Source of the DNA: a virus
Direction: 5' to 3' (one strand)
Length of the DNA stretch: 38,042 nt
Virus record (IMG/VR): IMGVR_UViG_3300046740_000130
Coordinates: 1-38,042 of that record
A program made the position numbers and the translations under genes. The notes beneath the pieces are model-generated. The model was given only the letters and a program-made list of their open reading frames with translations, made no database searches and was not told where the DNA came from. Shown piece after piece: positions 1-6,291 of the stretch (the stretch's first letter is position 1; every line of letters starts with the position of its first letter).

Positions 1-264
1 CTGCGCGCCATACGACCCCGCGTAGCTATCGCCGAGGTTCAGCCAGAGCGTCCCATCCCGCCGGAGGACGCGGTTGACCTCGCGGAACACGACCACCAGC
101 CGCCGGAGATACGCGGCCACGCTCTCTTCCAGGCCGATCTGACCGGCCACCCCATAATCGCGGAGGCCAAAGTATGGAGGGGAGGTGACCACGCACCGGA
201 CTGAGCCACTCGGCACGGATCGGAGGAGCGTGCGCGAGTCGCCCGTCAGGAGGCGAATAGTCAC
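1..264 (-). CDS. DNA methyltransferase, N-terminal part (cut by window edge)
   Basis: Likely a site-specific DNA adenine or cytosine-N4 methyltransferase that modifies phage DNA against host restriction. The visible 88 codons start with GTG at 264 and contain TSPPYFGLRDYG, the catalytic (S/D)PPY motif IV with the YxGLRxYG continuation common in phage N6/N4 methylases. A second typical block, WLNLGDSYAGS, follows near residue 75. The start overlaps the preceding small gene by 4 bp (GTGA), so it is probably the last visible gene of the early operon. The SAM-binding FxGxG motif would lie in the missing C-terminal part, so target specificity cannot be read. Confidence 0.85.
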   Translation of the reverse strand, partial: MTIRLLTGDSRTLLRSVPSGSVRCVVTSPPYFGLRDYGVAGQIGLEESVAAYLRRLVVVFREVNRVLRRDGTLWLNLGDSYAGSYGAQ

Positions 265-392
265 GCCGGTTCCTCGCTCGCTACCCGCTCGAGGAGGTAC
301 GCGATCGTGGCCGGTACCGAGATTTTCAGCAAGCGCGAGAGCGACAAGATCCGCTGGAACGTCTTGTCGTCGAGTTGTACCACCTGGCTCAC
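261..392 (-). CDS. Small hypothetical protein (43 aa)
   Basis: This frame is open from a GTG at 392 to a TGA at 261. It fills exactly the gap between the 84-residue protein upstream and the methyltransferase, with 4-bp GTGA overlaps on both sides. The predicted peptide (SQVVQLDDKTFQRILSLSRL near the start) looks like one or two amphipathic helices. No strong Shine-Dalgarno is visible, so translation would depend on coupling. I do not recognise the family. It is supported mainly by context and fit. Confidence 0.45.
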   Translation of the reverse strand: MSQVVQLDDKTFQRILSLSRLLKISVPATIAYLLERVASEEPA

Positions 393-643
393 CGCGCCGC
401 TCGCTGGTCGGCGGTCCACGCGGCGGCCTCCTCGACGGTTGGGTACCGATAGCCACCGCGGGTCGGGCTCGTGTAGGTGCTCACGTCCTTCTCCGTCATC
501 GTGATCGGGGTCGACTTCACCTTCCCCGCCATGGTGTCGTATTCGATCGCGTACTTGGGCGCGCCGTCCTCGGGACGGTGGCGGACGATCCGGGCGATGC
601 CGGAGCGGGCGATCAGCACGAGCTCGCGGACGACCTTAGCCAC
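389..643 (-). CDS. Hypothetical early protein (84 aa)
   Basis: Unrecognised small soluble protein starting at GTG 643 and overlapping the upstream gene by 8 bp. The N-terminal half looks like a beta-strand-rich fold (VRELVLIARSGIARIVRHRP, then KYAIEYDTMAGKV). The C-terminal part contains YRYPTVEEAAAWTADQR, a pattern seen in small phage proteins where a helix follows a 'PTVEEA' turn. No catalytic motif or membrane segment is seen. Position in the tightly overlapped early operon next to the methyltransferase argues that it is expressed. Confidence 0.65.
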   Translation of the reverse strand: MAKVVRELVLIARSGIARIVRHRPEDGAPKYAIEYDTMAGKVKSTPITMTEKDVSTYTSPTRGGYRYPTVEEAAAWTADQRAAR

Positions 644-1151
644 GGGACGACCCCGCGCCGAGCGCGAGCCGCCGCGGCATCGGGAGGAGTGAGCCCCCCG
701 CCGCGGCGCTGAGGTTCGCCATATACTCGACGAGGCGCCCGTCCTTCCCGTCCTCGGTGGTGACGATCAGGTGCGCGAAGAACGCCTCCTCGATCGTTTG
801 GGCGCCGAGCGACACCGCTGACAGGGCGGCATCGATCCACAGGTACAGCACGCGCCACGCCACGCGCTCGACCTGGTCGTCACTAATGGCCGCGGCTTGC
901 TTTTGCCGCCGCCGTTCGGCTTGGAGCGTCGGGCCGTCCAGCTTCTCGCGCACGATCCCGAGGCTCACCGGGATACAGACGCGGCGATCGTCCCCCGACT
1001 CGGTCGGCATGTGGAAGAGCACCTCGATCGTGTTCGTTTTCTGGTGGAACCCGAACCCGGTGGCGCCGTACCGGCGGAGCATCCCGATGATGTCCGCCTG
1101 AGACTTCGCCACCGGCGTACTGGTGGTGGCCGACTTCACAAAGTCGGTCAC
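636..1151 (-). CDS. Hypothetical early protein (171 aa)
   Basis: Soluble protein of unknown function starting at GTG 1151, which overlaps the TGA of the upstream gene (GTGA). Residues about 20-60 read as a compact alpha/beta unit (AKSQADIIGMLRRYGATGFG, then NTIEVLFHMPT). A basic helical segment with QAERRRQKQAAA follows near residue 80, then helices with WRVLYLWIDAALSAVSLGAQ. The layout of 'I..ML..YGA..F.F' then a strand resembles uncharacterised phage proteins that I cannot name. The C-terminus is Ala/Gly rich. No active-site motif is visible. Confidence 0.7.
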   Translation of the reverse strand: MTDFVKSATTSTPVAKSQADIIGMLRRYGATGFGFHQKTNTIEVLFHMPTESGDDRRVCIPVSLGIVREKLDGPTLQAERRRQKQAAAISDDQVERVAWRVLYLWIDAALSAVSLGAQTIEEAFFAHLIVTTEDGKDGRLVEYMANLSAAAGGSLLPMPRRLALGAGSSRG

Positions 1152-1447
1152 CGGCGCCTCTTATGCTTGCCGAAATATCGGCCTTTAGGGAGCGGCGACA
1201 GCTTGCCGCGGAATTGATCCGCCCACTTGCTGTACTGGCTGTGCCGGTCGTGGTCGGCCTCCGTGAGACGCTCGACGCGGCAACTTCCGTGACCCATTGC
1301 CATTACTTCATCGACGCGCATCTGGAGGTGGCGTTCGCAATGGATACCCGCGGCGCCGCCGTGGAGAATGACCATCGAGGTCGCCTCCTCCGAGCACACG
1401 GGATCTGTTGGAACACCCATGCAGACGATCTGCGCGATCTCGCTCAC
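1148..1447 (-). CDS. Hypothetical Cys/His-containing small protein (99 aa)
   Basis: I chose GTG 1447 because it forms a GTGA overlap with the stop of the upstream membrane-protein gene; the longer open frame upstream is just that gene in another frame. The N-terminal half has Cys at about residues 9 and 18 and a GIHCERH cluster near 32-36, so metal binding is possible (inference). The C-terminal 30 residues are very basic (KGRYFGKHKRRR at the end), suggesting nucleic-acid contact. The family is not recognised. Confidence 0.6.
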   Translation of the reverse strand: MSEIAQIVCMGVPTDPVCSEEATSMVILHGGAAGIHCERHLQMRVDEVMAMGHGSCRVERLTEADHDRHSQYSKWADQFRGKLSPLPKGRYFGKHKRRR

Positions 1448-1692
1448 TTCTCGAAGTCCTGGTAGATCCGGGTGCCCTTGATGAACTTGGGCGCGGGGAT
1501 CGCCTCGCGGAACACGGCGGGGTGCTCGAGCAGCTGGAGCACCTCGCGGCACCCTTGCGCCTGGATGGCGTTCTGGCGGGCGCGGTACACCCATCCGGCG
1601 AGACCGACATTCGCGGCCACGAGCCAGAGCATCACCAGCGCCAGCCACCACTTACGGACGGCGATACTACCAGGGGGGACGATTCGCATCAT
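1444..1692 (-). CDS. Small membrane protein (82 aa)
   Basis: Probable single-pass membrane protein: residues about 15-33 (WWLALVMLWLVAANVGLAGW) form one hydrophobic helix after a short basic N-terminus, followed by a soluble part of about 45 residues. The start ATGATG at 1692 overlaps the stop of the lipoprotein gene upstream. The pairing of a lipoprotein with a small inner-membrane protein recalls spanin pairs, but these genes are far from the holin and endolysin and the soluble part is short. I keep spanin only as an alternative. Confidence 0.65.
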   Translation of the reverse strand: MMRIVPPGSIAVRKWWLALVMLWLVAANVGLAGWVYRARQNAIQAQGCREVLQLLEHPAVFREAIPAPKFIKGTRIYQDFEK

Positions 1693-2075
1693 AGAGAGCC
1701 TCCGCCGCGTAGGTCACCACACGGCCCGTTGAAGTATTGCGCCGGGTGACCCGGGCGTTGGAGTAGGGCGTGCATCATCTCGTGCTGCACGACCAGGGAA
1801 TCCACCACGAACAGCGAGACCAGGTAGACCCGCGTCGGACCGTCGCCCATGACCGTGAGCCCCACGGCCTGGCCGCTGATCGAGTCGGCGGAGTAGAAGC
1901 GCACCGCGTCGATGTTGCCGGAGAGACCGCTGCACGTCTCGAGGTGCGTCCACCAGCTGCGATACTGCGCGGTGGTCGGGATCCGGGTCGCCCCGGAGAC
2001 CTGATTGATCGGGCCAGTGATGTCCGAGCACGCCGAGAGCGTGAGCGCGAGGAGGAGCAGGGCGGTCCGTTTCAT
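1689..2075 (-). CDS. Lipoprotein with HExxH metalloprotease-like motif (128 aa)
   Basis: The start at ATG 2075 gives a textbook lipoprotein signal: MKRT, a hydrophobic core, and lipobox LSAC with Cys16 as lipidation site. The mature part carries HEMMH at residues 98-102 and another His at 110 (RPGHP), the layout of a zinc metallopeptidase helix plus a possible third ligand. Cys48 and Cys119 could form a disulfide. At 128 residues it is small for a peptidase, so it may be a reduced or non-catalytic relative. The CSDITGP start of the mature region resembles Gemmatimonadota lipoproteins (recollection, not a search). An envelope role such as exclusion or late lysis is plausible but unproved. Confidence 0.75.
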   Translation of the reverse strand: MKRTALLLLALTLSACSDITGPINQVSGATRIPTTAQYRSWWTHLETCSGLSGNIDAVRFYSADSISGQAVGLTVMGDGPTRVYLVSLFVVDSLVVQHEMMHALLQRPGHPAQYFNGPCGDLRGGGSL

Positions 2076-2080
2076 CGGTT

Positions 2081-2227
2081 TCAGTGAAGGGGTGATAGGG
2101 TGCCGCGGAGCCGGGCGTCCTGCGCGGTCCGCATGTGCTGTTCCCACAGAGCACGATCGCCAGCGAGACGCGCCGCGGCGGCCTTGCCGATAAAGTACCA
2201 CGCGGTCTGGAGCCATTCGCAGCGCAT
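2081..2227 (-). CDS. Small hypothetical protein (48 aa)
   Basis: The ATG at 2227 overlaps the preceding stop by one base (TGATG), the usual coupled arrangement here. The 48-residue product (MRCEWLQTAWYFIGKAAAAR at the start) is predicted helical and basic, with no recognised family. The much longer frame through this region overlaps other genes and has shadow-like composition, so only the short form is called. Confidence 0.5.
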   Translation of the reverse strand: MRCEWLQTAWYFIGKAAAARLAGDRALWEQHMRTAQDARLRGTLSPLH

Positions 2228-2466
2228 CACGTCACCCGCAACGGCTGCGCGAACTTTCCCTGGCGGTAAGCGCGGAGGATCAGCGCGGACGGGTTCTCGT
2301 TCGGCTGCGCCACGGCTTGGAGCCGCTGGACGATCTTCTCCGAGACGGTCACCAGGAAGAGGCCGTCGACGCCCGCGACCGGCTTGACGGCCCACCGGTC
2401 CTGCCGGATCTCCTCCAGCACCGCGAGCGCGCCACGGGTGAGCGACAGGCTCATGTGTTTTTGCAT
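2227..2466 (-). CDS. Hypothetical early protein (79 aa)
   Basis: Soluble alpha/beta protein of unknown function. ATG 2466 is preferred because GGAGG lies 8 bases upstream; a second in-frame ATG at 2454 forms an ATGA overlap with the small gene before it and is the alternative. The centre reads AVKPVAGVDGLFLVTVSEKI, two strands followed by a helix, and the C-terminus is basic (AYRQGKFAQPLRVT). It resembles small phage DNA-interacting proteins only in size and charge. Confidence 0.65.
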   Translation of the reverse strand: MQKHMSLSLTRGALAVLEEIRQDRWAVKPVAGVDGLFLVTVSEKIVQRLQAVAQPNENPSALILRAYRQGKFAQPLRVT

Positions 2467-2576
2467 CGAACCGCCCTCCGTTCATGCCGTAAACGGTTGA
2501 CCCAGGTGAGATATACGACGATCGCTTTGAAGTTGTCGAGCGGCTCGAACTTGGGGGTGTAGTCAGGGTAGCGCAT
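2451..2576 (-). CDS. Small hypothetical protein (41 aa)
   Basis: Short frame from ATG 2576 to TGA 2451, filling the gap between the 122-residue and 79-residue genes. AGGAG stands 9 bases before the ATG, and the gene begins 3 bases after the preceding stop. The product starts MRYPDYTPKFEPLDNFKAIV and ends basic. It overlaps the next gene by 16 bp. No family is recognised; support comes from the ribosome-binding site and spacing. Confidence 0.5.
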   Translation of the reverse strand: MRYPDYTPKFEPLDNFKAIVVYLTWVNRLRHERRAVRCKNT

Positions 2577-2579
2577 GGT

Positions 2580-2948
2580 TCAGCGCTCCTGCGGGTAGGT
2601 GCCGAGCCGGGCATCCGCGGCGCGCAGCCACGTGATGAGGAGCCACAGCGACGGGACCGACTTGTGGACCCATGCGGTCAGCGCCTCGGGGCCGAGCTCC
2701 GAGAGGTCGTTCGCCTGAGCGTCGAAGGTGTCGTACCCGGTATAGAGAGCGGTGCCGACCAGGTTTTGGAGGCTCTGGATCTTGTCGAGCCGCTCGCGGG
2801 GAGTGCCGACCGTCGTACGGGCGAGCGTCGTCATCATGTGCGAGCATTCCGCCAGGATCGGCGCCTGGAGGTTGGCGCGCTCGATGTGGAGCGCTTCGCG
2901 GTTGGTGTACCAGTTGGTGACGGCGCGGCGGTGAGCTTGGGTGGTCAT
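2580..2948 (-). CDS. Hypothetical early protein (122 aa), first gene after operator
   Basis: Mostly helical soluble protein; I recognise no domain. It contains a PRERLDKIQSLQNLVGTALY helix in the centre and a Trp-rich segment (AWVHKSVPSLWLLITWLRAA) towards the C-terminus. It is the first gene after the palindrome at 2997-3013 and is preceded by AGGA before ATG 2948. It therefore probably opens a separate transcription unit running down to the methyltransferase. Confidence 0.7.
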   Translation of the reverse strand: MTTQAHRRAVTNWYTNREALHIERANLQAPILAECSHMMTTLARTTVGTPRERLDKIQSLQNLVGTALYTGYDTFDAQANDLSELGPEALTAWVHKSVPSLWLLITWLRAADARLGTYPQER

Positions 2949-2979
2949 GGTCGGTGTTCCTGGTGGAGTGTTCGCGGCC

Positions 2980-2985
2980 TGTCAA
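2980..2985 (-). promoter_or_regulatory. Possible -35 element TTGACA
   Basis: A perfect TTGACA hexamer lies on the minus strand between the operator at 2997-3013 and the ATG at 2948. No good TATAAT-like -10 stands 16-18 bases further on, so this is only a weak promoter suggestion. Confidence 0.25.
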
Positions 2986-2996
2986 CCGCGTCCTGC

Positions 2997-3013
2997 TTGT
3001 AATGAAATTACAA
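2997..3013. promoter_or_regulatory. Operator-like palindrome TTGTAAT-GAA-ATTACAA
   Basis: Perfect 7-3-7 inverted repeat in the short gap between the replication gene and the 2580-2948 gene. The same half-site appears at 11592-11608 (perfect) and in weaker form at 5180 and 30620. All four are intergenic in a GC-rich genome where such AT-rich words are rare. The likely binder is the phage HTH protein at 11330-11581 (inference). Confidence 0.7.
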
Positions 3014-3015
3014 CT

Positions 3016-3936
3016 CTAGCCGGTGAGCGCAAGTCCTAATTCTGAGATTTTTTGCAGCCCTGGCTTCTCGCGTCCAGGGACCAGAACCCCACGCTCGGCC
3101 AGGATGGCGCGCCAGTCGACCGGGATCCCGCCCCGCTCCGAGACCAGCGGCGTGGCCAGCTCGTGGCTCTGAGGAGCGCCCAGGTCGGTTTCCGGGGCGG
3201 TTTTGGGGGTTTTGGCTATCAGCTTTGGGGTGATAGGGTGCAATAGCCGCATTTCGGTCTGGTGGCGAGCCCCCCACGCCTCCACTACCCCGCGCTGGCA
3301 GAACCCGAGCGTCACGGGGATACGCCGCACGACCATCGTCTGGCGGCGAACCTCCACCACGCACCAGTCGGGATCGAGACCAGCGGCGAGCCATGCCGTC
3401 GCCGCGGTCACGCTACGGCGCTGATCGCTCCGGATCGGGAGGTAGTCCCCGCCGAACCTGAACGCGCCGACCTCGTTCATCGCGGCGATACACCGAGCGG
3501 CGAGCGTGGCCGCTGTTCCCGTTCCTGAGTTGTCCACATTCAACCCTAGGGTTGTTTCCCTAGGTAGTTCCCTAGGGTTTATATGTATGGTGTCCGGTAA
3601 GTGTCCGGCGAGTGTCCGGGGGTCGTCCGGGGTTTGACCGGCGAGCGTCTGGACCTGCGTGCCGTACGGTGTGGAAATCGTGTGGATAAGTCCGATCTCA
3701 CAAAGCCGCCGAAGAAAGAGCGCCACGGCTGACCGCTTCCACCCCCAGGCATCGGCCCAGATACGAATAGAGCCGGTCGGCATCCCCTGGAGCGCGTCCC
3801 ATGCGGTAGCACGCTTCGGATGGGAGAGATAGGGGTGGAGCATAGAGAGGACGTGCAAAGTCCCGGTGGCAGCTCTGGACAGCCCACCGTGCGGGAACAC
3901 CCCGAAAGGAGATCGCACGATGGCAGAGCCACACAC
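3016..3936 (-). CDS. Winged-helix replication initiator-like protein
   Basis: Probable phage replication protein, functionally like lambda O. Residues about 54-90 form a winged helix (GSIRIWADAWGWKRSAVALF, then a 'RRLCEIGLIH' wing), the arrangement common in phage replisome organisers. The centre is Pro/Thr rich and encodes an imperfect 11-residue repeat (TLAGQTPDDPR, then TLAGHLP) because the DNA there carries 11-bp iterons. The C-terminal third is alpha/beta with no visible Walker motif, so it is not a helicase. The start is uncertain: GTG 3936 is the longest option and has no good Shine-Dalgarno; later GTG or ATG codons before residue 33 are possible. The internal candidate origin strongly supports the call. 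Confidence 0.65.
   Translation of the reverse strand: MCGSAIVRSPFGVFPHGGLSRAATGTLHVLSMLHPYLSHPKRATAWDALQGMPTGSIRIWADAWGWKRSAVALFLRRLCEIGLIHTISTPYGTQVQTLAGQTPDDPRTLAGHLPDTIHINPRELPRETTLGLNVDNSGTGTAATLAARCIAAMNEVGAFRFGGDYLPIRSDQRRSVTAATAWLAAGLDPDWCVVEVRRQTMVVRRIPVTLGFCQRGVVEAWGARHQTEMRLLHPITPKLIAKTPKTAPETDLGAPQSHELATPLVSERGGIPVDWRAILAERGVLVPGREKPGLQKISELGLALTG
3544..3576. repeat. Three CCCTAGG repeats, first within a 14-bp palindrome
   Basis: CCCTAGG occurs at 3544-3550, 3558-3564 and 3570-3576. The first copy is part of the perfect palindrome CAACCCTAGGGTTG at 3541-3554. Spacings of 14 and 12 bp are not multiples of 3, so the repetition is a DNA-level rather than a protein-level feature. Confidence 0.7.
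3590..3655. repeat. Six 11-bp iterons, core GTGTCCGG
   Basis: GTGTCCGG is exact at 3590, 3601 and 3612. Degenerate copies follow at 3623 (TCGTCCGG), 3634 (TTGACCGG) and 3645 (GCGTCTGG). The period is exactly 11 bp, about one helical turn, which would place bound protein on one face of the helix. The period does not match codon phase, arguing for selection on DNA. Confidence 0.75.
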
Positions 3937-4016
3937 CGGGACAGTCTTGCGGGAATCATCGCCCGGCTGTCGACGGGAGGGACCAATCTACCCGTAACGT
4001 GCCGATCGGCAACCCC

Positions 4017-4247
4017 TCAGTATCGCCGCTTTTGGATGGTGACGATCTCCATCTTCCCAGGTCCACAGAGCGCCGCGTGCTTGCGGCCTTGGCGGGTGAC
4101 GCGGGTCGAGCCGTCGCCCCCGCCCCCGCTGTCTTTCACTTTCTGTGCCGGTGACTCAGCCGACCAGCCGCACGCGCAGCGGGCGGTCGTTTGGACGGTC
4201 GCGTGGAGGCACGGCGCGTTTTTCTTGATCTCTTCCTGCCGGTACAC
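4017..4247 (-). CDS. Hypothetical Cys-containing protein (76 aa)
   Basis: Starts at GTG 4247, two bases after the stop of the preceding gene. Four Cys residues (CLH, RCACGW and a later ALC) suggest a small metal site. The middle is a flexible glycine/serine stretch, and the C-terminus is basic and ends MEIVTIQKRRY. Family unknown. It lies just upstream of the replication protein in the same operon. Confidence 0.55.
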   Translation of the reverse strand: MYRQEEIKKNAPCLHATVQTTARCACGWSAESPAQKVKDSGGGGDGSTRVTRQGRKHAALCGPGKMEIVTIQKRRY

Positions 4248-4249
4248 GG

Positions 4250-4573
4250 CTAGGGCAGTTTGGGCGCGAGTTTGAGACTATCCCGACAGAACGCCACGAG
4301 CCGGATGTTCACACCGATCGGGAGGAACTGCGTCGAGTCGAGCTTCATCCGTTCCGCGCTGCCGTGCATCGGGATGTACTCGATCGACTTGCCGCCGACG
4401 ATCACGGCCTTGGTCGAATCGACCGCCTCAGTAATGACGAGGGCGGAGTCGTGCGTCTGACAGCTGCCGGGCCATCGGACCGGCAACCGGGAGGGGCGGG
4501 ACACGTAGATCCCGCCCCCCACGAGCGCCACCAGCGCGGCCAGCGCTGCCGCTAACCGCTGACTGGTGGTCAC
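4250..4573 (-). CDS. Membrane-anchored or exported small protein (107 aa)
   Basis: An N-terminal hydrophobic helix (AAALAALVALVGGGIYV, residues about 8-24) is followed by about 80 polar residues, as in a signal-anchor protein facing the periplasm. Two Cys residues (GSCQTH and AFCRDS) could form a disulfide outside the cytoplasm. GTG 4573 starts 3 bases after the preceding stop. I recognise no family. With the neighbouring 4577-5134 protein it makes a pair of envelope-directed early proteins. Confidence 0.6.
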   Translation of the reverse strand: MTTSQRLAAALAALVALVGGGIYVSRPSRLPVRWPGSCQTHDSALVITEAVDSTKAVIVGGKSIEYIPMHGSAERMKLDSTQFLPIGVNIRLVAFCRDSLKLAPKLP

Positions 4574-4576
4574 GAA

Positions 4577-5134
4577 CTAGGCCGTGACGGTCACGGACGC
4601 GCTCGCCGAACTGCCATCGCTGGCGGTGGCGATCACGGCGCCGGTACCCGCGGCGGCTCCTGCGACGAACGCGCCGGTCTGGTCGACGGTCCCCAGGTCG
4701 GTCGGCGACACGCTGTACGTCGGCGCGCTGCCATCGCTCACGGTCGCGCTGAACGACTGACTCCCGCCCACTGGGACGGTCGCGCTGGTCGGCGAGATCG
4801 AGACAGTCAACGCGGGCTTCGCGCCCGCTTCCAGCTGATCGGCGGCGCTCTTGATCTGATCGCCAGCCGCGGCGAGCGTGGTGTTCACGCTGTTGATCCC
4901 GTCCAACACCGGCTGCAAGTCCGCGGGCTGGATGCCGTTCGGCTGGTTCTTGATGTCGGTGAGGAGCCGCGTGATCTCGGTGAGATCGTTCGCGGTGGTG
5001 GTGGTCAACGCGTCGACCGCGTCGAGGAGTTGCTGCTTGGTCGGCATGGTGCGGAGTCTCCGGTAGATGATAATTTGCCCGACCTCGATAGCAACCAGAA
5101 ACAGAACGATGATCGCGCAGAGGGTCGGTGTCAT
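4577..5134 (-). CDS. Membrane-anchored protein with helical stalk and Ig-like (Big_2) domain
   Basis: Three parts are visible. Residues about 5-25 are one membrane helix (LCAIIVLFLVAIEVGQIIIY). Residues about 30-105 are a helical, probably coiled-coil stretch rich in L, I, D, Q and T. Residues about 108-185 are an Ig-like fold with the SISPTSATVPVGGSQSFSAT opening typical of bacterial Ig-like group 2. GGAGG stands 6 bases before ATG 5134. A second possible start (MPTKQQLL, residue 30) would remove the membrane helix. The palindrome at 5180-5196 lies just upstream, so the gene may head a controlled unit. A surface-exposed role is inferred. Confidence 0.65.
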   Translation of the reverse strand: MTPTLCAIIVLFLVAIEVGQIIIYRRLRTMPTKQQLLDAVDALTTTTANDLTEITRLLTDIKNQPNGIQPADLQPVLDGINSVNTTLAAAGDQIKSAADQLEAGAKPALTVSISPTSATVPVGGSQSFSATVSDGSAPTYSVSPTDLGTVDQTGAFVAGAAAGTGAVIATASDGSSASASVTVTA

Positions 5135-5179
5135 GACCCTCCAAACATATCAGCGCCGGACGATCGCACCAGGGGCTAG

Positions 5180-5196
5180 TTGTAACGAGCTTACGA
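5180..5196. promoter_or_regulatory. Degenerate operator-like palindrome
   Basis: TTGTAAC-GAG-CTTACGA matches the 2997 and 11592 sites at 6 of 7 bases in the left arm and 5 of 7 in the right. It lies in the 63-bp gap between the VRR-NUC gene and the 4577-5134 gene, about 46 bp upstream of that start codon. Weaker than the other sites. Confidence 0.4.
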
Positions 5197-5197
5197 A

Positions 5198-5785
5198 CTA
5201 CCGGCGCGCCTTGGTGCCGTAGTAACTGAGGAGCTCGGCGCGCATGGCTTCCCATCCCTCGACCGCGCACGTGTAGAGGCCGCACCGCTCGTACCAGTGG
5301 CTCCATTCCATCTGCCGCGGCGACAGCTGCCCGGCGCCGACGCGTTTCAACTCGCCGCGGAATCCCGTGTAGCGACCACGTGGCACGTCCCACCCGATGT
5401 CGGCGTAGCCGATGCGGACGCCCTCGGCTTTCATCATGGCCGCGGTGGCAATGCTCCGGTACCCGCCGTTGGGGACCGCGTAGATCCACGCGAAGTCGGG
5501 ATGCTTGAACGCGTAGCCGGTCTCGGGCTCGCCCTTCTTGCCGTCGATCCACGTGAAGAGCGCCCGCTGCTCCTGGTGCTCGGTCGGCGATTTCAGGTGG
5601 CGCCCCTTCTCGCTCTTCCGCGGCGGCGGGGAATACTCGACAACAATGGGACGACCGCCCTGGGGATCGTCCCGATATACCATCCCGAGCGGGTTCAGTT
5701 GCTCGGCGGCGCGGTGTTCCGCCTTCTCTCGCGGAACGCCCTGCTCCATCATGGAGCGGACCATGGCCTCGAAACTAAGCGTCAC
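5198..5785 (-). CDS. VRR-NUC domain nuclease
   Basis: PD-(D/E)XK-type nuclease of the VRR-NUC family, which in phages acts on branched DNA during replication or recombination. Visible features are EHQEQRALFTW (residues 69-79), the core strand FAWIYAVPNGG (99-108), then the EGVRIGYADIGWDV stretch with catalytic Asp129, and GFRGELKR with the E-x-K pair (Glu145, Lys147). The C-terminal LSPRQMEWSHWYERCG motif is usual for the family. About 60 extra N-terminal residues precede the domain. GTG 5785 overlaps the ASCH gene stop (GTGA). Confidence 0.88.
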   Translation of the reverse strand: MTLSFEAMVRSMMEQGVPREKAEHRAAEQLNPLGMVYRDDPQGGRPIVVEYSPPPRKSEKGRHLKSPTEHQEQRALFTWIDGKKGEPETGYAFKHPDFAWIYAVPNGGYRSIATAAMMKAEGVRIGYADIGWDVPRGRYTGFRGELKRVGAGQLSPRQMEWSHWYERCGLYTCAVEGWEAMRAELLSYYGTKARR

Positions 5786-6291
5786 GGCTGATACGTCCAG
5801 AGCCCGAGCGCCCCGCGAGCGAGGATCGGTTCAGGGAGCGGTTGCGGTCGCTCCAGGCGCCACGCATACCGGTTCGGCGAATAATCGCCAAACGCCCTTT
5901 CTTGGATATTGAGCCCCTCGTGGATCTTCTCCACGCGGTCGATGAAGCGGAGGTTTGCGGCTCCGAGGATCTTCCCGCGGGTCTGGTCGAGCACCTCCAG
6001 GATGTGCGCGGCGTTCGTGCAATTCAGCCGCTCACAGAGAACCGAGCGGAACGGCTCACTGGCGACAGTCTCACGCGCCCACCGCGGCATCCCTTTGGCG
6101 GCGTGGATCCCGAGGCGCCCGCGGTAGGAGTGCGTCCAGCTGCGCGTTTCGTATTCCTTCTCGCCGAGCATAACCAGCGTGGCCCAGGGTTCGGTGAGCG
6201 TGAGGATACGCCAGCCGAGCATCGGCGGACAGCCGCCGGGGTGGAGGTGGCAGTTGCCATCGCCGTCCGTGTCGAGGTGGCAACCGATCAT
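5782..6291 (-). CDS. ASCH domain protein
   Basis: Residues about 27-65 match the ASCH fold: WRILTLTEPWATLVMLGEKE, then YETRSWTHSYRGRLGIHAAK, with the characteristic 'E.R.W...YRG.L.IHA' RNA/nucleotide-binding signature. Some ASCH proteins bind RNA or hydrolyse modified nucleosides (N4-acetylcytidine). The first 22 residues are odd: Cys4, His5, a DTDGDG loop, Cys14, His15, His17 and Cys21, a possible metal site fused in front. Start chosen at ATG 6291 (ATGA overlap); a GTG at 6315 is possible. The role in the phage is unknown; RNA or modified-nucleotide handling is a guess. Confidence 0.8.
   Translation of the reverse strand: MIGCHLDTDGDGNCHLHPGGCPPMLGWRILTLTEPWATLVMLGEKEYETRSWTHSYRGRLGIHAAKGMPRWARETVASEPFRSVLCERLNCTNAAHILEVLDQTRGKILGAANLRFIDRVEKIHEGLNIQERAFGDYSPNRYAWRLERPQPLPEPILARGALGLWTYQP

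Larger units (their letters stand above)
3530..3689. other. Candidate replication origin inside the replication gene
   Basis: The segment holds, in order on the plus strand: TTGTCCACA (3530-3538, a DnaA box of the high-GC type), three CCCTAGG repeats (3544-3576), a short AT-rich stretch (3577-3588), six 11-bp iterons (3590-3655) and TGTGGATAA (3681-3689, reverse complement of the perfect DnaA box TTATCCACA). All of it sits inside the coding sequence of the replication protein, as lambda ori sits inside gene O. The repeats and boxes are seen directly; origin function is inferred. Confidence 0.65.

Noticed and set aside
1444-2075. Lipoprotein plus small membrane protein as a spanin pair
   Set aside because: The order and size are suggestive, but they are far from the holin and endolysin, sit in the early operon, and the inner-membrane partner has too short a periplasmic part.
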